From Funneliformis mosseae (lineage: Eukaryota; Glomeromycota; Glomeromycetes; Glomerales; Glomeraceae), in the NCBI GenBank assembly GCA_910592005.1, contig CAJVPP010001202.1:1-21849 (forward strand): a stretch of 21,849 bases of DNA. Reading direction: 5' to 3'. The notes beneath the pieces were generated by a model. The model searched no databases. It saw only the letters and a list, made by a program, of their open reading frames with translations, and had not been told where the DNA came from. A program made the translations under genes and the position numbers. Shown piece after piece: positions 1-10,377 of this stretch; within the stretch, counting starts at the first letter, position 1; every line of letters begins with the position of its first letter.

Positions 1-118
1 TTCTATTTTTATTACTGCGAATTGTCGATCTGTTTACGCGTGATCAAAACTTTCAAACTCAATTATCTCAAAATCAGATTTACGGTAGTTTCTGACTTTT
101 CTACTGCAAAGGCCCCAT
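1..118. other. Higher-GC fragment at window edge, unidentified
   Basis: The first ~118 bases contain several CG dinucleotides, an ACGCGT site and a GGCCCC run. The sequence then drops abruptly into poly-A/T-rich DNA. Neither strand gives a convincing protein. It is probably the end of a gene or repeat that continues outside the window. Nothing more can be supported. Confidence 0.3.
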
Positions 119-914
119 ATATTTTATTTTTTTTTTATTTTTAAATAATTTTTCTTAAATTCAATTTTATTATTTATTTTAAAATTTTAGATTAATTCAT
201 TTTATTATTCTATTATTTTTTTTTTTAATATTACTAATTATTTTAATAAAAATTTTTATAAAAATTCATGATTTTTTTTTATATATACCTATAAAATTTT
301 TAGTATATACTATATATAAAATTCATTTATATTCACAATTATTTTTAATATATCTAATCAAATTATTAAAAGTATGCTGAATTTTTATTTTTATAAAAGT
401 ATCTTATATGATTTAAACAATTTTTTTTAAAGTCATTTTTTAAGATTTTTAAATCAATTCATTATATTCTTTTATTTTTATCTTTATATTTAGTAAAAAT
501 TTTAAAAAATTTTTAATAAAAATTAATAACATTTATAATCTATTTTATATACTTTTTATTTAATTTAAATTTTTAATATAATTGTATAGTATATATAAAG
601 TATTATATATATTAATTATAAAATATATTATTTTTAAAAAAAATAAAAAAATAAAGACTTCAAATTTTTCTAAAATTTTTAAAATATTAAGAATAACTAT
701 TCAAAAAATATTTTAAACTTAATATTTTTTTCTAATTATTTTATTTATACTTAAAAGTTATTATTTATATTTTTATTACTATTTTATATTTCTTTTTATA
801 TATCATATATATACTATTTTATCAAAAGTATCTAGTTAATTAATTTAAAATTATAATGTATTATAAATATTATAAATTTTTAATATTTAATTGATCATTT
901 CTGATTTTAATATA
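119..914. other. AT-rich sequence without a recognisable gene
   Basis: This stretch is almost entirely A and T, with long homopolymer runs and stops in all frames. I see no ORF of useful length, no RNA gene and no clear repeat. It resembles fully eroded TE or intergenic DNA. Confidence 0.6.
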
Positions 915-1086
915 TAGTCAATTCTTATTATAACAAACTCTATATCCTAAACCTTAACTTCACTATAAGGTTATAGTGAAGATTTTAAGAAATTTGATTA
1001 ATCAATTCATTATAATAAGAGTATTTTTATTATATTTATTTAAAAAATTTATTATACCAAGAATTCGCTATATCAAAAATTGACTA
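915..1086. mobile_element. Uninterrupted 172-bp Tc1/pogo-type MITE (copy A)
   Basis: The left end reads TAGTCAATTCTTATTATAAC. The right end, reverse-complemented, begins TAGTCAATTTTTGATATAGC, so the ends form imperfect terminal inverted repeats. Both ends abut TA (913-914 and 1087-1088), the usual Tc1/mariner/pogo target duplication. The centre is a perfect palindrome with 11-base arms around GG at 958-981 (CTTCACTATAA / TTATAGTGAAG). There is no coding capacity, so it must have been moved in trans. It belongs to the same family as the interrupted element at 18352-19768, and its centre serves as the empty-site reference for the insertion there. Terminal bases differ from CAGTCAAC by C-to-T changes. 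Confidence 0.82.
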
Positions 1087-1261
1087 TATACTTTTATCTA
1101 ATATAACATACTTTTAATTAAATTAATATAAGTTACAAATAAAATTTTTTTTATTTTTTTATAATGCTTTTTCAAGTTCATATAAATTTTTAGATATTTT
1201 GATTATTTTCAAAATTTTTATTCTAGTTTATATTACAAATATTCAATAGGATTAAATAGTA

Positions 1262-1445
1262 TTTTACAAAATCAGATCAGATTAGATTTTATTCAAATCT
1301 AATCTGATCTGATTTCATATTTTAAAATTTAAATCTGATCTAAATTTGATAAATCTATTGAAATCTAGATTTAATCTGAATTTGACGAATCAAATCTCAA
1401 ATATGAATCTGATAGATCAGTTTTAATCTAATCCAATCTGATTTG
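1262..1445. repeat. Degenerate ATCTGAT-type repeat block with a perfect 21-bp hairpin
   Basis: The block begins with a perfect inverted repeat: a 21-base arm at 1269-1289, a 5-base loop, and its exact complement at 1295-1315. The arm is built from CAGATCAGATTAG. Imperfect ATCTGAT/AATCTGA units on both strands continue to about 1445. The design resembles the GAGTCGAGT-type termini of the hAT-like element at 18415-19651, so it may be the end of another non-autonomous element. I could not define the second end. Confidence 0.6.
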
Positions 1446-1690
1446 AATTCAAAAAGTTTATTAAAAAATGATTTTTTAATTCTAAAAAAATCTGTAAAGT
1501 TGTTTTTTTTCAATAAAAGAAACTTTTTCAGTTTTAAAAAAGGTTTAAAAAGTTACTTATTTTTAATAAAAAAAACTTTTTCAATTCTAAAAGAAATTCG
1601 AAAAGTCATTTTTTTTTAATAAAAAAAACAGAATTTAGTTTTAAAAGAATTTGAAAAGTCTTTAATTTTTAATTAAAAAAACTTTTCAGC
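1446..1690. repeat. Minisatellite, ~54-bp unit, 4-5 degenerate copies
   Basis: Each unit has an AAAAGT-like segment, a T-run, an A-run, then ACTTTTTCA-like sequence and TTCTAAAAGAA-like sequence. AACTTTTTCAG near 1521 and AACTTTTTCAA near 1574 show a spacing of roughly 53-55 bases. Copies differ by substitutions and small indels. The array directly follows the hairpin block at 1262-1445 and runs up to the broken ORF that starts near 1790. Confidence 0.6.
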
Positions 1691-1789
1691 TTTCAGTTAT
1701 AGGATTTGATAATGAATATATAACTAAGCAATTAATATTAGATATAGTATTTCATCCTTTCAAAATATCAATTAATAAACTTTTAATTT

Positions 1790-4700
1790 TAATTATAAAG
1801 TTAAATATTTCAAACGATAACTCTGATAATTTTATTGAATATCAATCAAGTTTTACATACAAATATCATAATAAACAAAGCCATTTTATTCAAAAAATTA
1901 ATAATAGGAATTGTTATATTGAAATATTTTAAAATAGGGGATTAGTTGCAAATTATAGTGATATTTTACCAAATAAGATTTGGAAGAAAGTAGAAATATT
2001 GAAAAATTATAGCAGAAAAATTTTATTTAGGATTAATCATCAAGATACAATTGATGTATTAGAAAATTGTGAAATGATCAATTTGTAATATAATTGAGTG
2101 AGTAATATTTAGATAATAACATAAGCATTTGAGCAAAATTTAAAACAAAGAATCGTTATTGCTGAAATTAACTGGTATCAATTTTTTGATAAATGAAAAA
2201 ACAACAAATAAGCATTATAGAGTTTACTATTTATCTTAAGTAAATATATCCACTAAATTATAAATTTTCTGATTATGAATTAAGTTCTTAGTAAAAAATG
2301 ATGAGAAATGTTAGTTGTACTAATATAACACTATATAAAAAAAATCTAAAGTTAGTTATTTGTTCTAAATTATATAATGATTATATTTTTAAAAATACAA
2401 AAGAATCTAATAAAATATTATTTTTACTTAGCTAGAATTTTAGACATATTTTTTAATTTGTTCTAATGATCATAATATATTATTATACTTGTATACTATG
2501 AATTTGCTGAATGTTATTTATAATCTACAAGATACAAAAACTGAAATTGAAAATAAAAAATTAGAAGAAAATATTGATCAGTTACAAGTGACTATTAATT
2601 AGTTCTAAAAAAGTTTTAATAAAGTAATTCAGATCAATAAGTAAATATTAGATAGAAAGTAGCAAATTCTATCTAAAATTGCAGAGAATTTTAGGCATAA
2701 TGAAATTCAATGTGAATTATAAGTAATATTTAATTTCAAATTATTTTTAAAAGTTTGTTATTACATTCACGTATAATACTAATTTAAATATGTTATCTCT
2801 TTTAGATTTCAAATGATTTATTTTATGCTGTAAGAAAACATAACCATATAAATAGTTTAAAATGTTCTGCGAAAAATAAGCCTACTATGAAATGAAGTTA
2901 TATATCTAAAATAAAAAATAGAGAATTTAAAAGCTTTTTTTCTAATAAAAATAAGGTCAGCATGAGTTTTTATCGTATTAATCTAAAAATAAATTTACTA
3001 CTAATATATCTGAAAGATAATAAAAAAGCCTTCTGGTAGAAATTTGAGGCAATTTATTCTGACGAAATAAAAAGAACATCCTTTATAGCACACCTGAAAA
3101 GTAGTCATTATATATATAGACAAGATTTGGGTAGATTATATAATATTTGTAATGAATACTACTATAAAGTATTTGATATACTAATTAATCTGATACAATC
3201 AAATATAAAGCAGGAATTACAGGTATTAATTTTAAAATAATTTTTGTTTTGAAAAAATTTTATTATAATTATAAAATTTTAATTAAAGAATACACTAGTG
3301 TATGATCTTGAAAAATTATGCTATCAACTAAAAAGAAGTTTCAAAAATGAACTTATTATAAATGAAAATAAGACAATACCACATGTGGATACAATTAACT
3401 ACTGCTTACTATATGTATTTAGGAAATACATTCAAAAATATAAAACTCATTATACATATATGATCAGCTATTCATACTTATCAAATAATTAAATATAATA
3501 CTACCAAAAAATCTTTAATCTATAATTGAAGAATTACAAAATAAGCTTTGTTATTTTTTGATTTATCAGGTGAAAAAAATCTATTTAAACAATCAATTTA
3601 AAGCAAAACTTTTAAAACTTAATAATAATGGTATAATTTTAGTATATAGTTATAAGATAAAAATCTTACTTAAATGCGTATGTAAAATAAAAGAAAAATT
3701 TTTTTAGCAAACGCAGATGGACACTTCATATTATTTTGATTTTTATGAGATATAATTCCATACAACTTGATATGCAAGCTTTTGATTACTGGTTTATAGA
3801 TATTAAACAAGATGCCTAATTCACAGCATTATCTTTTGATACAATTTTTAAAATACTAAATCCAAAACTAAAGTGGATCAAAATTTTTTCTGATAATGGT
3901 AGCCACTATTATAATTCAGAATTAATGATCATATTTCAAATTAGAATTAATGGTATAATATTGATATTTGTGAATAATATTTTCTTGAACCCAGTGAGAC
4001 TAAAACTAGTGTTGACTCTCATCATACATAGGTAAATCTGAATTTGATTCATAAACTAAAATTTTTATTATTATTTGAAATCTTAAGAATAGATTAGCTA
4101 ATAATTTCTCTTAGATAGCTCATGCTATCAAGCGATATATATTAGTTAGCTATAATTTAGATGGTGATGAGAAAATTGAAAAAGTAATTAAAATTTAAGT
4201 GAAACTTCTGTCACTCATCTGGATCTAAAACGTAATCATGTACCTGTAAAAACTATATCTAATATTACAAAATTATTCTATTTTGAATAAATAATCAAAG
4301 GTCTATTTGCTAGATATATTCAGGCTTAAATTTTACCATATATAGGTATATAGTCACGTTATTTTCTAGCTGATATTTTAAAATTAGTTGAAGAATCTTT
4401 ACATAAACTAACTCCTAATATTTTCACTTATACCAAGCTGAACTCAGCATGGAATTTTCATATAGTTCAGAATAGAGATACAGTTATAGTTGACAAATAT
4501 CCTATATTAGAAACAAAAATAATAATAATTTTGTGAATACTTTATAGATAATACAAATAAAAATATAATTAAAATAATAAATAATAGTTAAATCTATTCT
4601 TGAGATATTTTATTTTTGTTATTTATTATTATGTAATATATTACAATTATTATATATAATATTTTATTATTGTAGACGTAAATAATAAATTTTTATTAGA

Positions 4701-5069
4701 AAATAGGTGAATGCTAAGAAGTAACTATAAATATAGTCAAAGAGGTAGTAAAAAGCGTATAACAGCAATAGTAAAGACTTACTTAAAAGGATTTTTTTTG
4801 GCGAAAAATGTAAATAAAGTAAATTAGATATCTGCGAAAGATATAGTAATGCAATTAAAACAATTAGTAGAAGATAATGAAATTTTGATAGATAAAGTAG
4901 TAGAAATCAAAACAGTTGAAGGTTAGATTATAAGATATTTAGTATACTTACGTAAAGAATCAGCGAAATAAAGGTAATAGGCAAATCTCAGGATCAAAAT
5001 GATCAACTTAAAACTAATAAAAGATCTGAAAATAATAATATTAGTGCTAGTAGTAATAATAAGCAGTGA
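1790..5069 (+). pseudogene. Decayed TE protein with DDE-type (RNase H-like) core, family unassigned
   Basis: Consecutive + strand segments, each broken by stops and frameshifts, read as one long protein. About 1815-2095 contains EYQSSFTYKYHNKQSHFIQ. About 2100-2290 contains AEINWYQFF. About 2500-2720 is a coiled-coil-like Lys/Glu/Ile-rich stretch. About 2806-3222 contains SFIAHLKSSHYIYRQDLG and LYNICNEYYYKVFD. 3298-3492 is the longest clean piece and contains TINYCLLYVFRKY. About 3555-4540 is the catalytic-like region, with IFSDNGSHYYNSELM near 3880-3925 and KTSVDSHHT near 4000. About 4690-5069 is a basic, helical C-terminal part ending in an Asn/Ser-rich tail and TGA. D-N-G-S-H-Y-N-x-E resembles the second Asp region of RNase H-fold transposases and integrases. 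I recall this layout as a common repeat protein in Glomeromycotina, but I cannot name the superfamily. Many stops replace expected Gln codons. The element is clearly non-functional. Confidence 0.6.
2723..2805 (+). other. Probable relic intron in the 1790-5069 pseudogene
   Basis: The coding-like signal stops at AAGTAATATT and resumes after TCTCTTTTAG. A TACTAAT branch-point-like motif lies at 2778-2784, about 20 bases before the acceptor. The length of 83 bases is typical for fungi. A second, less certain intron lies at about 3223-3298 (GTATTAATT to CACTAG), between the DLG/NICNEYY segment and the segment beginning YDLEKLCYQL. Confidence 0.45.
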
Positions 5070-7640
5070 AAAATATAATAATTTTATATTTAAAATTAAT
5101 AAAATTTTAAAATTTACTATATTTTTGTTTAGCTAAATTTTAGCTTCCTTTATATAAAAAATTTTTGTTGCGAAAATTAAAACATTTTATAATTAAATAT
5201 ATTAAAACTTTTAGATTCATTTTATCATTTTACTAAATTTTTTTAGGTTACACTTTTTTTGTGCAACTTATATCATATGATTACTGCATATTAAGAGATT
5301 ATTATATAATGATCATCTCAAAAATTTTATTATAAATCACTCTGATTGATCGGTAGATCAGCAATTAAAAGATTATAAATTAATTTTAATTATTAGTGAA
5401 TTATATTAATATTATAATAAACATAACTATTTTTGTTCTTTTATTAATTTTTTTATAAAATATTATATATAAAAGGAATTAACTAATTAAATAAAAAAAT
5501 AAAGTATTTACTCTTAAATATCTTTTATAGAACATTAGTTATTTTTTTTTATTTAATATTATTTATTTAAACTATTAATTAATTTATTATATTAAATTTA
5601 AATCTTCTTCATTATAATAAAAGTTTTTTTAAAATATCTTTTTAAATTATTTCTTAGTAAATTTATAATTTTCTTATTTTATAATTTTACATATATAATT
5701 TATAACCTTTTTTCTTATTTAAATTACTTAAAATAATTATAATTTTTTAAAAAATATATCAGATAATAGATTAAAAAAACTTTTAAAAAAGTACTTCTAA
5801 ATAAATAATTTAACACTTCAGATTAATTAACTTTATTTTTATTGATTAAATTAAATTTGTAATCTTTACTAGTAAATTATTTTATAGATTATATAATTAT
5901 ATAAAAAAATTAATAAATATTGAAATTATATCACTAATAATATTATATATAATATTATATAATCTATTTTAACTTTTAATTTTTAAATATTAGTTCTTAT
6001 TATAGACTTATTAATATTATTATTTTTTACTTTACAGATTTATATTTAAATCTGAGAAATTTAAATTTAAATATTATAATAAAATAAATAATATATTATT
6101 AAAAAAATTACATAACTTTATTATTTAAAATTTTATAATATAAAAAAATGTTTAATAATAAATAATATATATTATTATATAATTATATTAAATATTAAAT
6201 ATTTTAATTTTATATTATAAAAGAATTGTAGAATATAATTATTATATTACAGTTAAATCATAACTAAATTGTAATAATATTATAAGTAAATTAAAAATAA
6301 GTAGTAGATATTAATTATAAAAATTTAAAATGAAGCTTAAATTAATTTTTATTATTAAATGTTCTAATAGCATAAAAAGTTATATTAATTTTGAAAATCA
6401 TATATAATTTTATGTATTTTAAAATAATAAATACATTACTAAACTTATGATTATCATTGATAATTATAAACAAATTAAATATATATAAAGTAATTTTTTT
6501 TCAAGATAATTAAAATTTTATATATAATTATTAAATAAATATTTTCTATATAATTATATATTAATAAAATTATATTATATATCAAATTTATTAATTATTT
6601 ATATATCTTCACCAGATTATTTTTGGCTTATTATAAAAACAAATTCTGAAAAATAATTTTGATAATTTGTAAATTATATATAATAATTATTAAATATAAA
6701 TTTTTGTTAATAAATAATTATCAATATATATCAATATTTTAATTTTTAAAATTCTTAAAAATAACTTATTATCTAATAATCACAAAATTTAAAATTTAAT
6801 ATAGTATTTTTATATTTTGAAATCAATAGTTAATAAGATTTATAAATTTAAAAAAATTTAATTTTTTTATAATAATTTATTATATATTTATTTTTAAAAA
6901 ATCACTAGTTAATTATAAATTTTTTCTAAAAAACATTATAAAATTTATTATAAAAGAATTAATTTTTATAAATTATTTTAAAGCTATTTAAAATAATTTT
7001 AATTATTAAATAAAGTTACCTTTAAATTTGTAGGTAAAACAATTAAAGAAATAATAATATAAATTATTGATCTTATAATTGATTATTTTTAACATACAGA
7101 TTATTATATATGTTATATTTGACTATTAATACTAAATAGCTTTTTATCTTAAGTTTTTTTGAAATATATAATGATATATATAATATTAAATTAATATAAA
7201 GAAATTTCTTATAAAAATTTTTATTTTTTAATATAAAATAAGAATAACTTTTATTTATTGCAAAAGAGTTTTAATTGCACAAAAACTGATAAGTAATATA
7301 ATTTAAATAAAATTCTTAATTAATATAAACTAATTTTAAATTAAAAAGTTTATTATTAACTATATTAATGATATTTATTATTAGTAAATTTTGATAATTA
7401 ATTTATTAATATTATTATAAAAATATAAAAATTTATATTTAAAAATAAATTAGAAAAATTAATTACTTTTAATAATATTTTTAATTCTTAATAAAAATAT
7501 ATTTTCTTAGTAATTAATATTTAAACATTAAAGTAATATTAAAATATAAATACTTTAAATAAAAAGCATATTATTTATTAATCATTTTATCAAATAGTAA
7601 TTATTATACATAATAAAACTGAACTTATAGATAATCGAGT
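5070..7640. other. 2.6 kb of extremely AT-rich DNA, no gene seen
   Basis: No ORF, tRNA or clean repeat is visible, and stop codons are dense in all six frames. Very few C or G bases occur. Minor features are a small hairpin TGATC-GGTA-GATCA near 5347-5360 and an imperfect GTTACAC / GTGCAAC inversion around a T-run near 5249-5268. The stretch ends sharply at about 7640, where GC rises at the start of the gene island. It is probably eroded TE sequence. Confidence 0.65.
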
Positions 7641-7727
7641 ATCTTTTTGGATTATCAATAAACAATGATCATCAATACTTTATCTGATGTATCGGATCTA
7701 AAATAATAGGACGCGACGCGTTTTTTT

Positions 7728-7752
7728 TTTATTAAACGTTTGAATCTTTATT
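7728..7752 (-). terminator. Poly(A) signals of the F-box gene
   Basis: On the minus strand, two AATAAA hexamers occur at 7747-7752 and 7728-7733, about 90-110 bases downstream of the TAG stop at 7840-7842. They lie among long A/T homopolymers, including a 15-base run at 7753-7767. This is the expected 3' UTR layout for the upstream minus-strand gene. AATAAA is common in AT-rich DNA, so either copy could be fortuitous. Confidence 0.45.
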
Positions 7753-7839
7753 AAAAAAAAAAAAAAATTATTAAAGGAAAAACAAGACCAAAAAAAAAAG
7801 TTATTTCAAAAGAAAGAAGAAATAAGTCGTTCCATCAGC

Positions 7840-9510
7840 CTATTTAAACATTCCGATATTTAAAGATAAATTGTTTAAAGAAAAAAATTCTTTTACAGCT
7901 AAAGAATTTCTACCTAATAAAACGTCAAAAATAACCATACAATCTTTTAATTTACAACCTAAATTAATTTGAGAAAATTCGAATTTATTAATTTTCAAAT
8001 ATAATAAAGAATCAGGTAGAATTTTAATAAAAGAAGATAAAACATCTTCATTAATACTTATGATGTTAAATTCATAAATAAATAATCTTTTCAAGTGGTT
8101 GCAATGTTCAAGGATCGGAAATAAAGCAATAAAATCTCTTTGTTCGGATATTGGAGTGGTTAAAGAGATAAGAGAAGGACAATTTTTTGATATTATATCA
8201 AATAATTTTATACATCGTTCTATATTTGTATGAATATCCAGATGAGTTAAATTATAACCATTATTTTGTATGATCCAAGCGATAAGGGAATTTGTTGAAC
8301 TGTATTCCACATAATCTAAGGTTTTCAATTGAGGAAAGATTTTGTCATCAGACGTTATCGTTGAAGAAAGGTCATTGTTGAATATAAAATGTAATTGATA
8401 AAAGGCCAATTCACGTAAATGATTCCATTTTGACAAACATATAATCGCTTCATCATCGATCGTACATAAAATAAGTTTAAGTGTGGTTAAAGTAGAACTA
8501 TGTTTTTGTAAAGAAAGGATTATCGGTGTAACATTTATATTATTGTAACCGATAAATGAGACGGATTGAAGAGAATGAAGTGAATTAATAAATCTAATTA
8601 CAAGATCCAAATTTTCACCTTCATCAACACCTAACTCCTCGGGTATGATGAAGATTGATATGGTCGTGATCGTATCACGAACCAAATCTGATATTTTCGT
8701 AAATATTCTTGAATTGATGGATTGACAAAAATCAAAAGAATTTAAATTCGATAAGAATCTCTTGTTAATATCATCATTTTGTAGATATTTCTCTAATTGA
8801 AGACAAAGGGGTTGTGTATTTGAAATATTAATTATAGAGAGAGAATCGATTTGAGAATATTTAATCAATACTTGAAATAAAGATTCGAGTAAAAAATTAA
8901 AAAATACTTGAGGGTTTTTATCAAATTGAATAAAAGGACAACGAAAAATTGTATGATTTGTTATATAACGAAGATACTCCCACCCATTTAAACACTTGTA
9001 TAAATAAAAATTAAGAAACATTGAAGGTGTTGATAATACATCATTTAATAAACTATTCACCCATTTATTTACCAACCAAACCAATTCCACGAAATTAATT
9101 CGCTCAATATATTTTGGATATTCAAATAAATTAGATGTATCCGGTATTTTTAGAAGATGAAGAGGAATTTTTAAATCACGTTGTAATCTTGGATGAAAGT
9201 TTAAAGTATCTTTTGGTATATAAAACTGTTTTGATAAAATTCTCAACTCTTTTTTATGTTCTTTATCAAGGAATGATAGTAATACTGGAATGATTTTATA
9301 AGTATTATGGGTATTTGAAGGATTGCTTGAAATATTAGTTAAATTTGATGATGTAATTGATGATTTTGATGATAAAGGAGTTTTCCATAGTCGAACCATG
9401 CCAATTCTACACCAATTACGATTAATTAAAGTGGTGGAATATAAAGTCTTGATATCATTTTCATCAATGTGTTTTAAAATGCATTCTACACATTCATTCG
9501 GTAAATACAT
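7840..9510 (-). CDS. F-box protein with leucine-rich-like C-terminal region
   Basis: This is an intact single-exon ORF of 556 codons and the only full-length gene in the window. Residues 2-45 (LPNECVECILKHI, then INRNWCRIGMVRLWKTPL) match the F-box pattern: an L-P start, a hydrophobic helix, an N-R-x-W-C-R core and an L-W end. A Ser/Thr/Asn-rich linker follows at about 47-71. From about residue 250 to 515 there are irregular leucine-rich segments (LTTLKLILCTIDDEAI at ~341-356, HLRELAFYQLHF at ~364-375, LKTLDYVEY at ~395-403, LTHLDIHTN at ~421-429, HLKRLFIYEFN at ~472-482, LLYLKINKFEF at ~502-512). F-box proteins link substrates to Skp1-Cullin-F-box ubiquitin ligases, and the leucine-rich part would bind the target; the substrate here is unknown. 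Glomeromycotina have large families of this type. The ATG at 9508-9510 is chosen because the F-box starts at residue 2, and a TATA element lies about 97-104 bases upstream. Confidence 0.88.
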   Translation of the reverse strand: MYLPNECVECILKHIDENDIKTLYSTTLINRNWCRIGMVRLWKTPLSSKSSITSSNLTNISSNPSNTHNTYKIIPVLLSFLDKEHKKELRILSKQFYIPKDTLNFHPRLQRDLKIPLHLLKIPDTSNLFEYPKYIERINFVELVWLVNKWVNSLLNDVLSTPSMFLNFYLYKCLNGWEYLRYITNHTIFRCPFIQFDKNPQVFFNFLLESLFQVLIKYSQIDSLSIINISNTQPLCLQLEKYLQNDDINKRFLSNLNSFDFCQSINSRIFTKISDLVRDTITTISIFIIPEELGVDEGENLDLVIRFINSLHSLQSVSFIGYNNINVTPIILSLQKHSSTLTTLKLILCTIDDEAIICLSKWNHLRELAFYQLHFIFNNDLSSTITSDDKIFPQLKTLDYVEYSSTNSLIAWIIQNNGYNLTHLDIHTNIERCIKLFDIISKNCPSLISLTTPISEQRDFIALFPILEHCNHLKRLFIYEFNIISINEDVLSSFIKILPDSLLYLKINKFEFSQINLGCKLKDCMVIFDVLLGRNSLAVKEFFSLNNLSLNIGMFK

Positions 9511-9538
9511 TGAGGGTTTTAAAATTCCTTGAAAAAAA

Positions 9539-9556
9539 TTTTTTTTTTTTTTTTTT
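9539..9556. repeat. 18-base T homopolymer in the F-box gene leader
   Basis: This is an uninterrupted T-run on the + strand (A-run on the coding strand), about 29-46 bases upstream of the F-box ATG. Poly(dA:dT) tracts near fungal start sites often exclude nucleosomes, so a promoter role is possible. Runs of this length are also prone to sequencing and assembly length errors. Confidence 0.5.
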
Positions 9557-9606
9557 AAAAAAAGATAAAAAATTAAAAATTTTTAACGAATTTTTACCCT
9601 TAAACA

Positions 9607-9614
9607 TTTATATA
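9607..9614 (-). promoter_or_regulatory. TATA-box candidate for the F-box gene
   Basis: TATATAAA on the minus strand lies about 97-104 bases upstream of the ATG at 9510. It sits in a less AT-extreme neighbourhood that includes GTGGCGTTTCG just upstream (9631-9641 on the + strand). The position suits a fungal core promoter. The AT-rich background makes chance matches common. Confidence 0.4.
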
Positions 9615-9775
9615 CACAAAAAAAAAATTTGTGGCGTTTCGTTGTTTGACATGAGATTTTCATGATTATCGTTGAAATAGAAATTAGAATAGGGAAAAGA
9701 TTTTATGGAGACACTGTGGTTTTAAAAAAAGTGGCTTAACCATTTTAACGATCAACCATTAAAGGTATACAATAA
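9615..9775. other. Intergenic stretch between F-box promoter and MFS pseudogene
   Basis: Composition is moderate, with several CG dinucleotides and no ORF. It may contain distal promoter elements of the F-box gene and the eroded 3' end of the MFS pseudogene. No specific site can be supported. Confidence 0.4.
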
Positions 9776-10377
9776 TTACAGTTTGATACGCCAAGAACCT
9801 AATAATGGGATAGCAAATAATGAAAATTTTCCCGCTACCTTAAAAATACCATAGAAAAGTGTGTTTATTTAAGATAATAAAGAATAGGGAAATGCGAAAT
9901 GAAATTTTCGTTCCATTAACCTTCCGTAAGCAGCGTATGATAACGGTAGAATTATAGATCCTAACCACACGATATGAAGTCTTTGTTCGGGTCTACTTTA
10001 CCATCAAGTTTCGTTTTAAACCTTGATAACATCTTACCCGTGATATGTCTTATTCCTGGGCTAATAAAACTTTCGATACACTCAATCCATATAATTTCTT
10101 GGTAATTAATCCGAACAAAATAATCTACCAATATTACATTAACATATACATTGGCATGCTTCGGGAATAAGGATTATTAAGATGAAATAAATTTAATGAT
10201 ACAAAAATGGCGAGAACCCAAAAAAATCCAAGATATTCGAGGTTCAAATAATGATAAGCTCTGTCGGAAAATAAATAACAACCAAATATTTGTCGATAGC
10301 GCACATATAATACTAATTACAGACAATAAAAACGATGTTTTTTCTTGTTTCATATACATTTCCCACCCAAGTGGCGA
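9776..10377 (-). pseudogene. Broken MFS (DHA1-type multidrug/H+ antiporter) transporter
   Basis: Read on the minus strand, three frames carry transporter-like pieces in the right order. About 10377-10264 gives SPLGW, then SIICALSTNIWLLFIFR, as in the TM3-TM4 region of DHA1 major facilitator proteins. About 10270-10148, in a shifted frame, gives LGFFWVLAIFVSLNLF, possibly TM6. 10173-9961 is open for 70 codons and includes SPGIRHITGKMLSRFKTKLD, like the TM8 P-G-x-G-x-x-x-G region and the following basic loop. The coding signal then shifts frame at about 9976 to HIVWLGSIILPLSYAAYG, like TM9, followed by FHFAFPYSLLS and an in-frame TAA at 9869-9871; this frame runs on to a TAA at 9776-9778. Gly residues expected in the TM4 and TM8 motifs are missing or replaced. 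The TM1-2 and TM10-12 regions are not recognisable. At least three frame changes and several stops make this a relic. Composition matches the neighbouring F-box gene, not the TEs. Confidence 0.55.

Noticed and set aside
1..118. Coding exon at the window edge
   Set aside because: Short open stretches exist on both strands but show no family resemblance, and the rest lies outside the window.
5240..5365. Small inverted repeats as a MITE end
   Set aside because: Stems are only 5-7 bases and one has a mismatch; this is expected by chance in such AT-rich DNA.
9323..9532. 69-codon plus-strand ORF overlapping the start of the F-box gene
   Set aside because: It is the antisense shadow of the F-box coding sequence and has no recognisable feature.
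10230..10260. Possible tRNA B-box (GAGGTTCAAATAA)
   Set aside because: The terminal bases do not fit the B-box consensus, and no matching A-box, acceptor stem or anticodon arm could be assembled.
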